From: GYS-P2D sp964414425
Lineage (GTDB): Bacteria > Bacteroidota > Bacteroidia > Chitinophagales > Saprospiraceae
Direction of reading: 5' to 3'
NCBI GenBank assembly: GCA_964414425.1
Contig: CAYPWL010000003.1
Coordinates: 1 to 64,000, forward strand
DNA length: 64,000 bases
Position numbers and translations under genes: made by a program. Positions 37,301 to 46,922 of the stretch are shown here, in pieces. Positions within the stretch are counted from its first letter, which is position 1; every line of letters starts with the position of its first letter. The notes beneath the pieces were generated by a model. The model saw only the letters and a list, made by a program, of their open reading frames with translations. It did no database searches and had not been told where the DNA came from.

Positions 37301-40078
37301 TTATCTGATGACCCTGACATTACCACGACCACCTCTGCCACCACCTGCTCCTGCTTGCTGTCCATTGGAACGGATGGCATAGATGACAGATAATAGGCCA
37401 TATGGACCTAAGGAGATGATTTCGCTATTCTCAATAAAATTCAATCCGTTGGAGCGTGAGATACCCACATTCTGATTCAGGATATCAAATACCGACAGTT
37501 TGATCTCAAGTTTTTGATTTTTCAATAGATACTTAGAGACACTTGCCTTCCATACCGGCACAGTAGTCGCTTCTCCGAATTGCTCCTCAGAATAAAAGTT
37601 GACGTCAAGACCAGTGTTGATGGCAAATGACTGCTTAATATTGTAGGTGATATCGGTAAATACACTCTGATTAGAGAAGGACTGATCTCGATCACTCAAG
37701 TTGTAGTTGGTCACATTAAATGAATACCTGCCGCCAATCTCCCAATCGATCTTTTTCTTACTGCGATTTTCGATGCGGGCATTGACACTTGGCGTCCATC
37801 GGTTACGGATATTTTCTATGCCATTGATGAACACAAGACTGTTGTTATAGCTCAGTCGAGTACCTACATTCAGCCTTGTTCTTAAGAGCTTGAGCGGAGT
37901 GCTGAAGTTTAAATTACCCGAGATATTAAAGTCGTAATCAACATTGACAGGCTGAGTGAACTGTGTGAAGTTCTCGTCAATAACGGTCGCATTAGTGATG
38001 TTATTCAGGGTATAGCGGGCATTGATAAATGCGAAGAATGACCTGAATGAGAACTGATCAAAATTTACATAATTGAGCCTAAGAGTATGACTATATTCTG
38101 GTATCAAGTCTGGATTACCCGCAAATACGTTGATCGGATCGGAATTGTCAGGTACGGGTTGGAGTTGCTGGATAGACGGCTCATTGACACTGGTAGAGTA
38201 GCGTAATCTGATGTTTTGAGATTGACCCAGTTCATGCCTTAGGTTGATCCTTGGGAGAAACCGAAACACTTTGTTTTCGATACTGGTGATCACGCCGAGG
38301 TCTTCAGTTAAGATATCGCCTTGGAGCACGGAGTTTTGTACTGCGCCCTCAAGACTTAGGCTCGTATTGTCCGTGTTGAGATGCCAAGTCAGCGAGGCAC
38401 GATCATAAACATAGTCACGTTGATATAGATTGCTCAGGTCCTCATTAAAGTCGGCTGTGCCGGCTACGATATCTTCTACAACTCGCCGAATCTTATTATT
38501 AAAGTTTTGACGTTCGTAGCGCAACTCCAGAAACGTGTTCGTACTAAGCGGCTCGACGAATGAGGTCTGCAAGCGATAGCTAAGTCCATCGTCTGACTGC
38601 GTCTGTAGCTGAACCAGATTATCCACGAAGGACTCTACACCTGAGTCAAAAAACGAATTGTCAGAGATGAGATCACCGTCACTATCAGTAGTCTGGTCGT
38701 TGATGCTGCCCTGTACCGTTAAGATGCGCTTTTTGACCTTACCAAATTTCTTTCTGTATATCGCACTACCGGAGAGGTCTGCACTATTACCATCATTGAG
38801 GTAGTCTTGTCTACTTCTATTCTGGAGTAGCCCGTCATTGCTCGATCGCTCTGAGAGCCCCTCGAATACCGATGTACCATTGTTTAAGACGAGATTAGTC
38901 CGTAGGGTTAGATCTTGAGATGAGTCTATCTCTATTTCGAGTTCTGCATTGAGCCGATGATTAGTAGAGTTATTAAGTTCTTCGTTGACCTCATCATCTA
39001 TGAAGCTGAGGCTTTCGCCAAAAGTCTCACGAGTGGTAAAGCTCCGAACCTTGTTGCTGATATCATTAAGGAAATAGCTAAATGTCAACTCGACATCGTC
39101 CGAGATGTCATGATTGATATTGAGTCCACCAGCATTAGTCGTGACGAATCCATTGCTCAGTCCATTGTTGAGTGCGATGCCATTACCTCTATTGCGAAAA
39201 CCAATCCCTTGCAGAAAGCTCACATAATCTGCAGAAGAAAACCCTTGTTCGTTGACATTATTGAAGTTGCCGATAGCCGAGATCTGTGTGCGTGTCGAAA
39301 ACCGATTTAACGACAATCGACCTTTGTATCGATCATCAGTACCATAACCTGCTTCTAAAGTGCCAAACTGACCTTTACGGCGATCTTCTTTGAGTTCCAG
39401 ATTGATAGACTTCTCTCGCACACCATCGTCGAGTCCCGAGAACTCTGCCGCTTCCGATCTACGATCGAATATCTGTACCTTCTCTACCGCATCAGCGGGG
39501 AGATTCTTAGTCGCAATCGTAGGATCATCGCCAAAGAATTCTTTACCATCCACAGTCACAGATTGAACCTCTTCACCCTGTGCCGTTATGGTGCCGTCAG
39601 AATCTACCTCCACACCAGGCAGCTGACGTAAGAGATCTTCAACGACTTCATTGGGTTGAGTTTGAAATGCCGCCGCATTATATTCCAGGGTATCTTTTTT
39701 TACGACGATAGGGACGTGATCAGCGGTAATCTCGACTTCCTCAAGGGCATATTGTGCCGACTCTAATTGTATTGGCTCCATCATCGGATTGAAATCATCA
39801 CCTATGTCCAGCTGATTGTTGTGCTGCGCATATCCCAGATAAGTGACTTGTAAGATATATGCCCCTTGATTGACGTCCATGACCTTATACCGCCCTTTAG
39901 TATCCGTTAATCCGAAACTAACAAGGGTAGAGTCCGACTGTGATAGCAACACCACGGTAGCGCTAAGGAGGGGTTCCTCATCTGTGCCGAGCACCGTACC
40001 TTCGAGATTATAGCTGGACTGACTGACGCCAAGAGTCGTAACAGTCAGTAGGAGTAGTAGGAAGTAAAGCTTTTTCAT
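37301..40078 (-). CDS. TonB-dependent-receptor-like outer-membrane protein with Gly/Arg-rich tail
   Basis: The 925-aa product has a signal peptide (VTTLGVSQ), a CarboxypepD_reg-like domain (about 20-105: YNLEGTVLGTDEEPLLSATVVLL), a plug (about 115-225: PNEVVEDLLRQLPGVEVDSDGTITAQGEEV) and a large barrel of OMP_b-brl_3 type. The C-terminus ends in a Gly/Arg-rich segment (AGGGRGGRGNVRVIR) instead of the usual aromatic strand. Start set at ATG 40078; the in-frame GTG at 40093 adds five residues. It sits 39 bases downstream of the GLPGLI gene, in the same orientation, which is a recurrent pairing in Bacteroidota. Confidence 0.92.
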   Translation of the reverse strand: MKKLYFLLLLLTVTTLGVSQSSYNLEGTVLGTDEEPLLSATVVLLSQSDSTLVSFGLTDTKGRYKVMDVNQGAYILQVTYLGYAQHNNQLDIGDDFNPMMEPIQLESAQYALEEVEITADHVPIVVKKDTLEYNAAAFQTQPNEVVEDLLRQLPGVEVDSDGTITAQGEEVQSVTVDGKEFFGDDPTIATKNLPADAVEKVQIFDRRSEAAEFSGLDDGVREKSINLELKEDRRKGQFGTLEAGYGTDDRYKGRLSLNRFSTRTQISAIGNFNNVNEQGFSSADYVSFLQGIGFRNRGNGIALNNGLSNGFVTTNAGGLNINHDISDDVELTFSYFLNDISNKVRSFTTRETFGESLSFIDDEVNEELNNSTNHRLNAELEIEIDSSQDLTLRTNLVLNNGTSVFEGLSERSSNDGLLQNRSRQDYLNDGNSADLSGSAIYRKKFGKVKKRILTVQGSINDQTTDSDGDLISDNSFFDSGVESFVDNLVQLQTQSDDGLSYRLQTSFVEPLSTNTFLELRYERQNFNNKIRRVVEDIVAGTADFNEDLSNLYQRDYVYDRASLTWHLNTDNTSLSLEGAVQNSVLQGDILTEDLGVITSIENKVFRFLPRINLRHELGQSQNIRLRYSTSVNEPSIQQLQPVPDNSDPINVFAGNPDLIPEYSHTLRLNYVNFDQFSFRSFFAFINARYTLNNITNATVIDENFTQFTQPVNVDYDFNISGNLNFSTPLKLLRTRLNVGTRLSYNNSLVFINGIENIRNRWTPSVNARIENRSKKKIDWEIGGRYSFNVTNYNLSDRDQSFSNQSVFTDITYNIKQSFAINTGLDVNFYSEEQFGEATTVPVWKASVSKYLLKNQKLEIKLSVFDILNQNVGISRSNGLNFIENSEIISLGPYGLLSVIYAIRSNGQQAGAGGGRGGRGNVRVIR

Positions 40079-40131
40079 GGTGGTTAGATTCACGAAGGAG
40101 CGTAAGAGGATGTTTGGTTTAGATAGGGTAA

Positions 40132-40908
40132 TTACCCTCCAGCCCGAAACCGTCTAAATCTCCCACCACCTCCAGGTCTCCCACCGAATTCTTCTTCCAT
40201 TTCTTTGATCTTTTCTTCTCTGATTTCAGCGAACTCATCTTTAGTGACCTTCTTACCTTTTGTTGGTCTGGTGATCTGTCCTTGAGCGAGTGCTTTTAGC
40301 GAGATATCTGTTGCTGTGATCTGACGTGTGCCCGAGTCAAAATCCATATGCAGGATCATACCAGGCAGACCAAAGTAATCATCTGGTCCAGATGAAACGG
40401 GGATCATAGGTGTAAACCATACCTCGATCTGCTGACTGGTATCTTGATATGTAGCTTTCTGGCAGAGGTACGCACCGACTTGCTTTTGCTCGCCCGTGAT
40501 CTTCCACTTCAAGGACTCTCGAGAGCCCTCGATTAAGAAATCTTTACCAAAGAAGTTGCGGGAATCCACAGCGCTACCTTCTGCAAAGTTGGTATAGAAC
40601 TTATTGTCATTATTACGTCCACCAAATCGACCACCACGGCGACGACCCTCTCCTCTAAACTCTTGTTGCTCGGCTTTTTCTGCCTCATCCTTAGGCTTAT
40701 TGATGTAGAGTGCCTCCTCGGCATTAAAGTAGAGGACCTTCTTAGACTCTCTAAACTCTGGGATTCTATCCTTCATCGCTTCCATCTCAGGAGGTAGATT
40801 CTTATGGATATTGACCTTGTCGAGATAGACGATTTCACCAGTATTGTTTTGTGCAGTAGCACACAGGGCTATCATCGAGAATAACAGAGCTATAAGTGGG
40901 ATACGCAT
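40132..40908 (-). CDS. GLPGLI-family secreted protein
   Basis: The 258-aa product has a signal peptide (ending CATAQ) and the family core YFGLPGMILHMDFDSGTRQITATDISL. Also seen are VYLDKVNIHKNLPPEM near the N-terminus and QVGAYLCQKATYQDTSQQIEVWFTPMIPVSSGPDDYFG. The protein carries an inserted Arg/Gly-rich segment near residue 88 (RGEGRRRGGRFGGRN) and an R/G/F tail. GLPGLI proteins are of unknown function and often accompany TonB receptors. I set the start at ATG 40908; ATG 40929 adds 7 residues. Both R/G-rich features match the tail of the receptor gene next door. Confidence 0.88.
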   Translation of the reverse strand: MRIPLIALLFSMIALCATAQNNTGEIVYLDKVNIHKNLPPEMEAMKDRIPEFRESKKVLYFNAEEALYINKPKDEAEKAEQQEFRGEGRRRGGRFGGRNNDNKFYTNFAEGSAVDSRNFFGKDFLIEGSRESLKWKITGEQKQVGAYLCQKATYQDTSQQIEVWFTPMIPVSSGPDDYFGLPGMILHMDFDSGTRQITATDISLKALAQGQITRPTKGKKVTKDEFAEIREEKIKEMEEEFGGRPGGGGRFRRFRAGG

Positions 40909-41077
40909 AAGAGAGGTTTGAGTATACATGTAAAGATTAAAGGTAGATGATGTATGTATAAGAGTATAATAGATGTGGAAGGTTTAATGGGGATGGGATT
41001 ATTTACCTAAGCAATTGATTGATTAGCTTGCCATCGAGCAATGAAAAGTGCTATTTTCTGGTTACTAATTATCGACT

Positions 41078-41314
41078 ATGAAATTAAACATTATACAGGT
41101 GGGTGACTCACATGGAGTGCTGCTCCCAAAGGCTGTGATTGACGAGTATCAGATCAAAGAGTCGGTAGAGTTAAGACTTAAAGAGGGTTACATCGAATTG
41201 AGACCATCTAAGAGAGTTCGTGAAAATTAGAAGAATAAATTATCTGAATTGTCGAATGATTCTAACGAGGAGGACATGATTCCTGATTTCTTTTTTGATG
41301 GTGAAAAATTGTGA
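41078..41314 (+). pseudogene. MazE/AbrB-type antitoxin, truncated by an in-frame TAG
   Basis: From ATG 41078 a 50-codon frame encodes a swapped-hairpin AbrB/MazE DNA-binding domain: MKLNIIQVGDSHGVLLPKAV, a loop of charged residues and IELRPSKRVREN. TAG at 41228-41230 ends it. In MazE proteins of this shape, Arg-Glu-Gly/Asn is followed by a conserved Trp, and TGG to TAG would give exactly this stop. After the stop, the same frame continues for 27 more codons as an acidic tail (KNKLSELSNDSNEEDMIPDFFF) to TGA 41312-41314, like the toxin-binding tail of MazE. Whether the 50-residue form still binds DNA is unknown. Confidence 0.65.
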
Positions 41315-41404
41315 AGCAATACTAAAGATTAATCGTTGACTGAGCCTTCAAATCGAATTACGACCTTCATAGATGGAGTCAGAGACCGATTAAAAATGGT
41401 AATT
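41311..41404 (+). pseudogene. Candidate MazF-like toxin remnant
   Basis: GTG AAG CAA TAC at 41311-41322 reads M-K-Q-Y, the usual start of MazF toxins, and overlaps the antitoxin stop as is typical for mazEF. TAA follows directly where Glu is expected, then R-L-I-V-D and TGA. Beyond about ten codons I see no MazF similarity. Evidence rests on position, overlap and ten residues only. Confidence 0.35.
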
Positions 41405-41515
41405 AGTTGTTAAGCTTTTGACTGGTCAGTAAGAATTCATTAGTATATAAGTCAACACCAGCATAACCCTTCAATTCTCATAATTCCATACTTTAGTATC
41501 AGATTGTATAGTCTT

Positions 41516-43153
41516 ATGAAATTACCATCATTACTCCCCATCCTCTTCATAGCTCTGTTATTGAGCTGCACTCCTAAACAAGTAGTCGTAACAGATGAAA
41601 TAATTACCGAACCTACCTTAGGCGTATTACAACATGACTTCAACCTCAATGAGGCTACTGTAGCTTCATTTGAAGAAGGGTTACTACTGCTTCATAACTT
41701 TGAGTATGATGATGCCTTGATGGCATTTGAAGCAGCGACTGCTGCTGATAGTACTGAGGTGATGACACACTGGGGCGAGGCGATGTGTCATTACAAAGCA
41801 CTGTGGAGACTGCAGAATACAGAAAAGGGCAAAGCGATCATGGAACGCCTCGGCGCTACTACAGAAGAGCGCCTCTCATCTATAGAGGATCCCATCGAAA
41901 AGTCCTTTTGGGAAGGCTTAGAAATCATGTATGGAGAGGGAGAGTTTGACGATCGTAATAAAGCGCTTAGTAAGCATATGGCCTCATTACATCAGCAATA
42001 CCCAGATCATCAAGAGATTGCTGTGTTTTATGCCTTATCGCTGATCTGGTCAACAGAAGAATATGGAAATGGAAGTGACGACCTACGCTTAGCGGCGGCT
42101 ATTGCCGACAAAGTTATCGAGGCGAATCCAATGCATCCTGGAGCGCTGCACTATAAGATCCATGCCTTGGATGGGCCTAACTCTGCTGCAGACGCTAAGG
42201 ATGCCGCAGATGCTTACGCCAAGGTGGCGGCGGATGCCTCACATGCCTTGCATATGCCATCGCATATATACTTGGCCATGGGAGAGTGGGATGGCGTGGT
42301 CAACTCCAATCGGGTATCATATGACGCCAGCGTCAATCGCATGAAGGATAATGAACTCAAAGATGGCGCTCGTGGATATCACTCCTATGCATGGCTACAT
42401 TATGGATTGCTGCAGCAAGGACGATATGCCGAAGCGGAGGCGCTCTTAGCAGATATGCTCGATTATGTCCCGAAAGATCCAACCAAGGGAGCCCGTGGAT
42501 ATCTTGTCGGTATGCAAAGTCGACAGTTCGCAGAGCAGGGTAGGATTTCCGATAAGATTGATCTTGATACTGATGTCAAAGTCGGTGATATTGGAATAAC
42601 CGCTAAGTCTATGCGGAGCTTTCTCAGAGCTCAGCTGGCTTATGAGGCGGGAGATATGAGTGTGCTGGATCAAGAAGTAGACTGGCTGATGGGTCAGCGA
42701 GAAATTGCGGCACAGCAGGTGTCGGGTGATGGCATCGCATTATGTGCGGCTGGAACCAGCAGATATGCACCTACAGAAAATGCGGTTATGTCAACAGATG
42801 TGGTAATCAACCAGATACAGGCACTGAAAGCATTACTTGACAATAATACTGATCGATTCGAAGCTCATATGCAGCGTGCCATCGAGATGGAGTACAATAC
42901 TGATTTTCCAGCTGGTCCGCCAAGAATTACTCAACCGTCATTTGAGCAGTATGGTGAATGGCTTATTGCACAAGGAAGGCATAACGAAGCTATTGAACAG
43001 TTTGATCGTTGTCTGGAGCGAATGCCCAAGAGGTCTCGATCGCTAAAGGGAAAGATGACTGCTTTAGAGGCATTGGATATGCAGGAAGACGCACAGGCTA
43101 TCCATCATGAGCTACAAGCGATCCTGTCCAAAGCTGATGATCCGGTGAGCTGA
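41516..43153 (+). CDS. TPR lipoprotein
   Basis: The 545-aa product has a lipoprotein signal (ALLLSC, about C19). The rest is an alpha-helical TPR-like solenoid of repeated helix pairs (for example ATVASFEEGLLLLHNFEYDDALMAFEAAT, HWGEAMCHYKAL, EANPMHPGALHYKIHALDGP, GLLQQGRYAEAEALLADML and YGEWLIAQGRHNEAIEQFDRCLERMP). Histidine-rich spots occur (SHALHMPSHIYLAMG). No catalytic motif was found. Such lipoproteins act as scaffolds in the envelope. ATG 41516 is preferred over TTG 41504, since the signal starts there. It lies 200 bases downstream of the toxin-antitoxin remnant. Confidence 0.85.
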   Translation: MKLPSLLPILFIALLLSCTPKQVVVTDEIITEPTLGVLQHDFNLNEATVASFEEGLLLLHNFEYDDALMAFEAATAADSTEVMTHWGEAMCHYKALWRLQNTEKGKAIMERLGATTEERLSSIEDPIEKSFWEGLEIMYGEGEFDDRNKALSKHMASLHQQYPDHQEIAVFYALSLIWSTEEYGNGSDDLRLAAAIADKVIEANPMHPGALHYKIHALDGPNSAADAKDAADAYAKVAADASHALHMPSHIYLAMGEWDGVVNSNRVSYDASVNRMKDNELKDGARGYHSYAWLHYGLLQQGRYAEAEALLADMLDYVPKDPTKGARGYLVGMQSRQFAEQGRISDKIDLDTDVKVGDIGITAKSMRSFLRAQLAYEAGDMSVLDQEVDWLMGQREIAAQQVSGDGIALCAAGTSRYAPTENAVMSTDVVINQIQALKALLDNNTDRFEAHMQRAIEMEYNTDFPAGPPRITQPSFEQYGEWLIAQGRHNEAIEQFDRCLERMPKRSRSLKGKMTALEALDMQEDAQAIHHELQAILSKADDPVS

Positions 43154-43223
43154 TTGCACCAAACGATCAAACCTTCTCCACCACATTTTCATTAGGTTGA
43201 GTATAATCTAATCCTACAATAGT

Positions 43224-44219
43224 ATGCAGCGATATATCATCATTCTGTCCGCTCTATTTATGTGCCAAGTAAGCGAAGCGCAGGTCGATACGATCGAGTA
43301 TGGATTGAAAGGCAAGATCATTAGAGCATTTGAGCAATCCTCACATGCGCACGATACTTATTATGCTGGCCTCAAAGGAAACTCCTTTGGTACAGGATTA
43401 GTCTATAAGAGTACAGATGGTGGCGTCAGGTGGCATGCCCTTAATAATGGTCTGCCGATAGATCGATATGTTGCTGATATACAGGCTGTTGCAGAATCTA
43501 ATCTTCCTCAACGAACACTCTGGGCCGGAACATGGAAGAATGGCTTATACAAGAGTACTGATGATGGAGCGAGTTGGACTAAGGATCATTCCTTTCCGTC
43601 ATCAGATGTGAGATCGATACGCACAGGCATCCAACACCCGGAGCTTGTATATGCCTCTACTTCAACATTTGGCGTAGTGAGAAGTCTCGATGGTGGCACC
43701 ACATGGCAGCGTAACACTCCTGAGATCATCGATAGCAGCTTCGCATTTGCCTGGTCGATAGAGATAGATCCAATGGATGATCATACTATCTATGCGCAGA
43801 CCTTTGGAGATGGTGTATGGCGATCCACAGATCGTGGCGATAGCTGGACACAGATTTTGACCACTGATGGTAAGGTCGCTTGGGATATGAATATTGCTAA
43901 TAATGGAGATATATACGTAGCCACGAGTAAGCGAGGTGATAGCGAGAGCAGCCTTTATCTATCAAGAGATCAAGGACTCACGTGGATTGAGTTACTCGAG
44001 GTGCCGCAGATTGGAATTAATCAAGTCAAGGTAGTAACACATCTTGATCATACAAGGATATATGTAGGTAGCTGGCAAGATGGTGTATATCAACTTATGG
44101 ACGAAGTTTGGTCTAAAGTAGAACAGGTGGATCACGCAGGAATTGCACATCTCTTGTCTCATAAAGGCACACTGCTGGTTGGCAGTTGGGGCAACGGTGT
44201 TTATGTAATTAAGCTGTGA
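43224..44219 (+). CDS. Secreted Asp-box (BNR) beta-propeller protein
   Basis: The 331-aa product has a signal peptide (ending SEAQ) and at least five Asp-box motifs: STDGGVRWH, STDDGASWT, SLDGGTTWQ, STDRGDSWT and SRDQGLTWI. These form the blades of a six-bladed propeller like sialidase or Ycf48/photosystem assembly proteins. The spacing between boxes is about 50 residues, typical of a propeller. No sialidase catalytic Arg triad could be confirmed. In Bacteroidota this group is often secreted and of unknown function. It lies 70 bases after the TPR gene. Confidence 0.85.
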   Translation: MQRYIIILSALFMCQVSEAQVDTIEYGLKGKIIRAFEQSSHAHDTYYAGLKGNSFGTGLVYKSTDGGVRWHALNNGLPIDRYVADIQAVAESNLPQRTLWAGTWKNGLYKSTDDGASWTKDHSFPSSDVRSIRTGIQHPELVYASTSTFGVVRSLDGGTTWQRNTPEIIDSSFAFAWSIEIDPMDDHTIYAQTFGDGVWRSTDRGDSWTQILTTDGKVAWDMNIANNGDIYVATSKRGDSESSLYLSRDQGLTWIELLEVPQIGINQVKVVTHLDHTRIYVGSWQDGVYQLMDEVWSKVEQVDHAGIAHLLSHKGTLLVGSWGNGVYVIKL

Positions 44220-44359
44220 ATCCGCCAAACTGTCGCCGGCTCTTCAATAAGTAAGGAATAACTTGTAGATGCTTACGTTAATAAATGGAATGTTCTCTTA
44301 AGGTTTCGTCAATATTGAACTTAGGGGACAGCATAGATGACCACGTATGTTTAACTATC

Positions 44360-45793
44360 ATGCCTCGTAATCTTAACACGCATTATTTACGATTCGCCGT
44401 CATGGCGGTGTTGGTGTTCTTGTTTTCACATCCAGCTATAAGTCAAGGCCGTGCAGAGTTCATCACCATCGATCAGATCATACTGGAAGGTAACAAGCGA
44501 ACTAAGGACTATGTGGTCCTCAGAGAGTTAGAGTTTGCGATAGGAGACCGGATCTCCAGTACTGACGCAGAAGCGCTCTGGCATGAAAATGAAAAGCGTA
44601 TCCTGAGTACAGGATTGTTCACTTATGTCGAGATGGAGGTGGTGCCATCAGATGATGCTGGCAGTGTCAATATCTTCATCACCCTCCAAGAAAACTGGTT
44701 CATCTATCCCAACTTCATCTTTGAGTTGGCAGACAGAAACTTCAATGTATGGTGGAACGAACAAGCCAAATCTCTCGACAGGGTCAATCTCGGAGGACGG
44801 ATCAATTGGATCAATGTATCTGGACATAGAGATCAACTCAAGCTGATCACACAGTTTGGATATACTCGTAAGTATGACTTGCAATATCGCTTCCCATATC
44901 TCAACAGGGCTAAGACACTCGGGATCGGCGCGGCCGTGGTATATACGGAGAATCGAGAGATTGGATTTGAGACCATAGGTAATAAGACAGAGTTCTACAG
45001 TGGGGAAGATGATCGGGTAGTGCTCCAGCGCTTCAGAGCGTCGTCTTGGTTAACTTATAGACCTAAGCTCTATGGCAATCACTTATTCAAGTTAGAATAC
45101 CATCGTAATAGCATTGATGACTTCGTTGCGCAGGAACTCAACCCAGAGTACTTCTTGAACGGTGAATCTGCTTTGCGCTTCTTTCATGTGGAGTATGACT
45201 TCAACTTTGACAGACGACGATATGTATTCTATCCAGAGGGAGGATACCAATTTGGGATCAACGTGAAGAAAGAAGGCTTGGGCATATTCAATGAGTATGA
45301 CAACTTCAACATCGAGTTACGAGGCGAGTATTACTTTAACATTAAGGATAGATTCATCATCGCCAATCTCGCTAAGGTCAAGACCAACTTGAACCGCAGC
45401 CAAATAGGATTTGCTAACAATACTGGACTGGGTTATAATGGTAATGTCATCAGTGGCTACGAACTGTTCGTGGTTGATGGCACAGACTTCCTACTTACGA
45501 AGTCATCGGTTAGATGGAAAATGATAGACAATCTCGTCAATCTGGATAAGGTCATGCCATTAAGACAATTCAAAAAGATGAACTTCAAGGCGTATCTCAG
45601 TTTTAACATGGATACAGGCTATGTTAACGAGCCCACCTATCGTGAGACCAACTTTTTGAACAATCGATTCTTAGTCGGGTATGGTCCTGGTTTGGATCTC
45701 ATCCTTTTTAATACACATCTCTTCTCCTTTGAGTATAGCTTTAATCACTTAGGGCAATCGGCTCTATTCATCAGCAACAGCGTTTCATTTTAA
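44360..45793 (+). CDS. BamA/TamA-like outer-membrane barrel protein with POTRA domain
   Basis: The 477-aa product has a signal peptide (ending AISQG), one POTRA-like domain (ITIDQIILEGNKRTKDYVVLRELEFAIGDRISS.. to IFITLQENWFI, about 30-115) and a C-terminal barrel (about 125-477) ending in FISNSVSF. This is shorter than BamA (five POTRA domains) and fits the small Omp85-type group of Bacteroidota, whose cargo is unknown. ATG 44360 is preferred over ATG 44285, because the extra 25 residues precede a clean signal peptide. Confidence 0.87.
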   Translation: MPRNLNTHYLRFAVMAVLVFLFSHPAISQGRAEFITIDQIILEGNKRTKDYVVLRELEFAIGDRISSTDAEALWHENEKRILSTGLFTYVEMEVVPSDDAGSVNIFITLQENWFIYPNFIFELADRNFNVWWNEQAKSLDRVNLGGRINWINVSGHRDQLKLITQFGYTRKYDLQYRFPYLNRAKTLGIGAAVVYTENREIGFETIGNKTEFYSGEDDRVVLQRFRASSWLTYRPKLYGNHLFKLEYHRNSIDDFVAQELNPEYFLNGESALRFFHVEYDFNFDRRRYVFYPEGGYQFGINVKKEGLGIFNEYDNFNIELRGEYYFNIKDRFIIANLAKVKTNLNRSQIGFANNTGLGYNGNVISGYELFVVDGTDFLLTKSSVRWKMIDNLVNLDKVMPLRQFKKMNFKAYLSFNMDTGYVNEPTYRETNFLNNRFLVGYGPGLDLILFNTHLFSFEYSFNHLGQSALFISNSVSF

Positions 45794-45912
45794 GAAGTGC
45801 TGCCATGAGCAGATAGTTGCAGTCACGACCTCTGGATTCAATTCTTGAAGATTTTAGGCTTTTGATAAAATCCTTTCTGCCGTTTATTCATTATATCTAA
45901 AAATAATCAGAG

Positions 45913-46311
45913 ATGTCCGAGACAGGAATAGTTACTAAAGTAAGTGCGCAGAGTTTTGAAGAGACCTACACTAAGCTTAGAAGCGTCATAGACAATAATC
46001 CCAATCTTAAGATTTTACTGGAGCTCGATCACCAGGCTAATGCCGCAAAGGTTGATCTGCAATTGCCGCCAACGAGAATCATTATGTTTGGTAATCCTCG
46101 ATTAGGAACACCTCTCATGCTAGGTGGAGACTATACAGGTCTTGACTTGCCACAGAAGATATTAGTAAGTGAGCGAGATGGTCAAGTAACCCTGTCCTAT
46201 AATGATCCTGCCTATCTCAAAGCCCGTCATAATATCAGCGATAGAGATGAAGTGTTGCAAAAGGTGACAGGAGCATTGGATAAGATCACAAGTGCTGCCT
46301 CACAGAAGTAA
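45913..46311 (+). CDS. DUF302 domain protein
   Basis: The 132-aa product is a single DUF302 domain: SFEETYTKLRSVIDNNPNLKILLELDHQANAAKVDLQLPPTRIIMFGNPRLGTPLML and PQKILVSERDGQVTLSYNDPAYLKARHNI. No signal peptide. DUF302 proteins are widespread, sometimes linked with oxidant or fatty-acid contexts, but no reaction is established. Its stop lies 9 bases before the following lipoprotein gene. Confidence 0.92.
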   Translation: MSETGIVTKVSAQSFEETYTKLRSVIDNNPNLKILLELDHQANAAKVDLQLPPTRIIMFGNPRLGTPLMLGGDYTGLDLPQKILVSERDGQVTLSYNDPAYLKARHNISDRDEVLQKVTGALDKITSAASQK

Positions 46312-46320
46312 TAAAGCCTA

Positions 46321-46830
46321 ATGATAAGAATGACATCTATGACAATGCTTATTTCCATGCTCGTATATATGCTTATGGCGTGCACGAGCACTAATGAATC
46401 TCAAACTACTCTGATGGATCAGGATGATATGATGGATACAGCTCCAGGAGAATCAGCCCGAGTGACAGCGGTTACTGTCAGCGGCGAAGCCAACAACTAT
46501 AGTTTTGCAGTCGAGATAGCGAGTCCTGATACAGGTTGTGATCAGTATGCGGACTGGTGGGAAGTATTTGATGAGGATGGTACACTGATCTATCGTCGGA
46601 TATTAGCCCATAGCCATGTCACAGAACAACCTTTCACCCGTAGTGGAGGATCTGTCAACATTGGCCCAGATGACGTCGTCTATGTCCGTGCACATATGAA
46701 CAACTTGGGCTATGGTACAGAAGTATATAAAGGTTCTGTGTCTGGCGGTTTTACTACGGACACGTTATCTCCTGATCACGCTGCTAATTTGGCTACTCAG
46801 GAGCCACTCCCTAATGGGTGTGCGTTTTAG
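46321..46830 (+). CDS. Small Met-rich-leader lipoprotein, unknown function
   Basis: The 169-aa product has a lipoprotein signal with many methionines (MIRMTSMTMLISMLVYMLMAC, C21) and a mature Asp/Gly-rich domain: ADWWEVFDEDGTLIYRRILAHSHVTEQPFTRSGG, VRAHMNNLGYG and a C-terminal NGCAF. Strands and the two internal cysteines (near residues 71 and 167) suggest a beta-sandwich with a possible disulfide. The family is not recognised. A 9-base gap to the DUF302 gene suggests cotranscription. Confidence 0.75.
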   Translation: MIRMTSMTMLISMLVYMLMACTSTNESQTTLMDQDDMMDTAPGESARVTAVTVSGEANNYSFAVEIASPDTGCDQYADWWEVFDEDGTLIYRRILAHSHVTEQPFTRSGGSVNIGPDDVVYVRAHMNNLGYGTEVYKGSVSGGFTTDTLSPDHAANLATQEPLPNGCAF

Positions 46831-46922
46831 GAAACTTCTGGTTTTATCATATATAATAGACTTGCGATAGTACTTGAACTAAGTGCTCACATCATATATT
46901 TATCTCCTACCTTGCATGCGAT

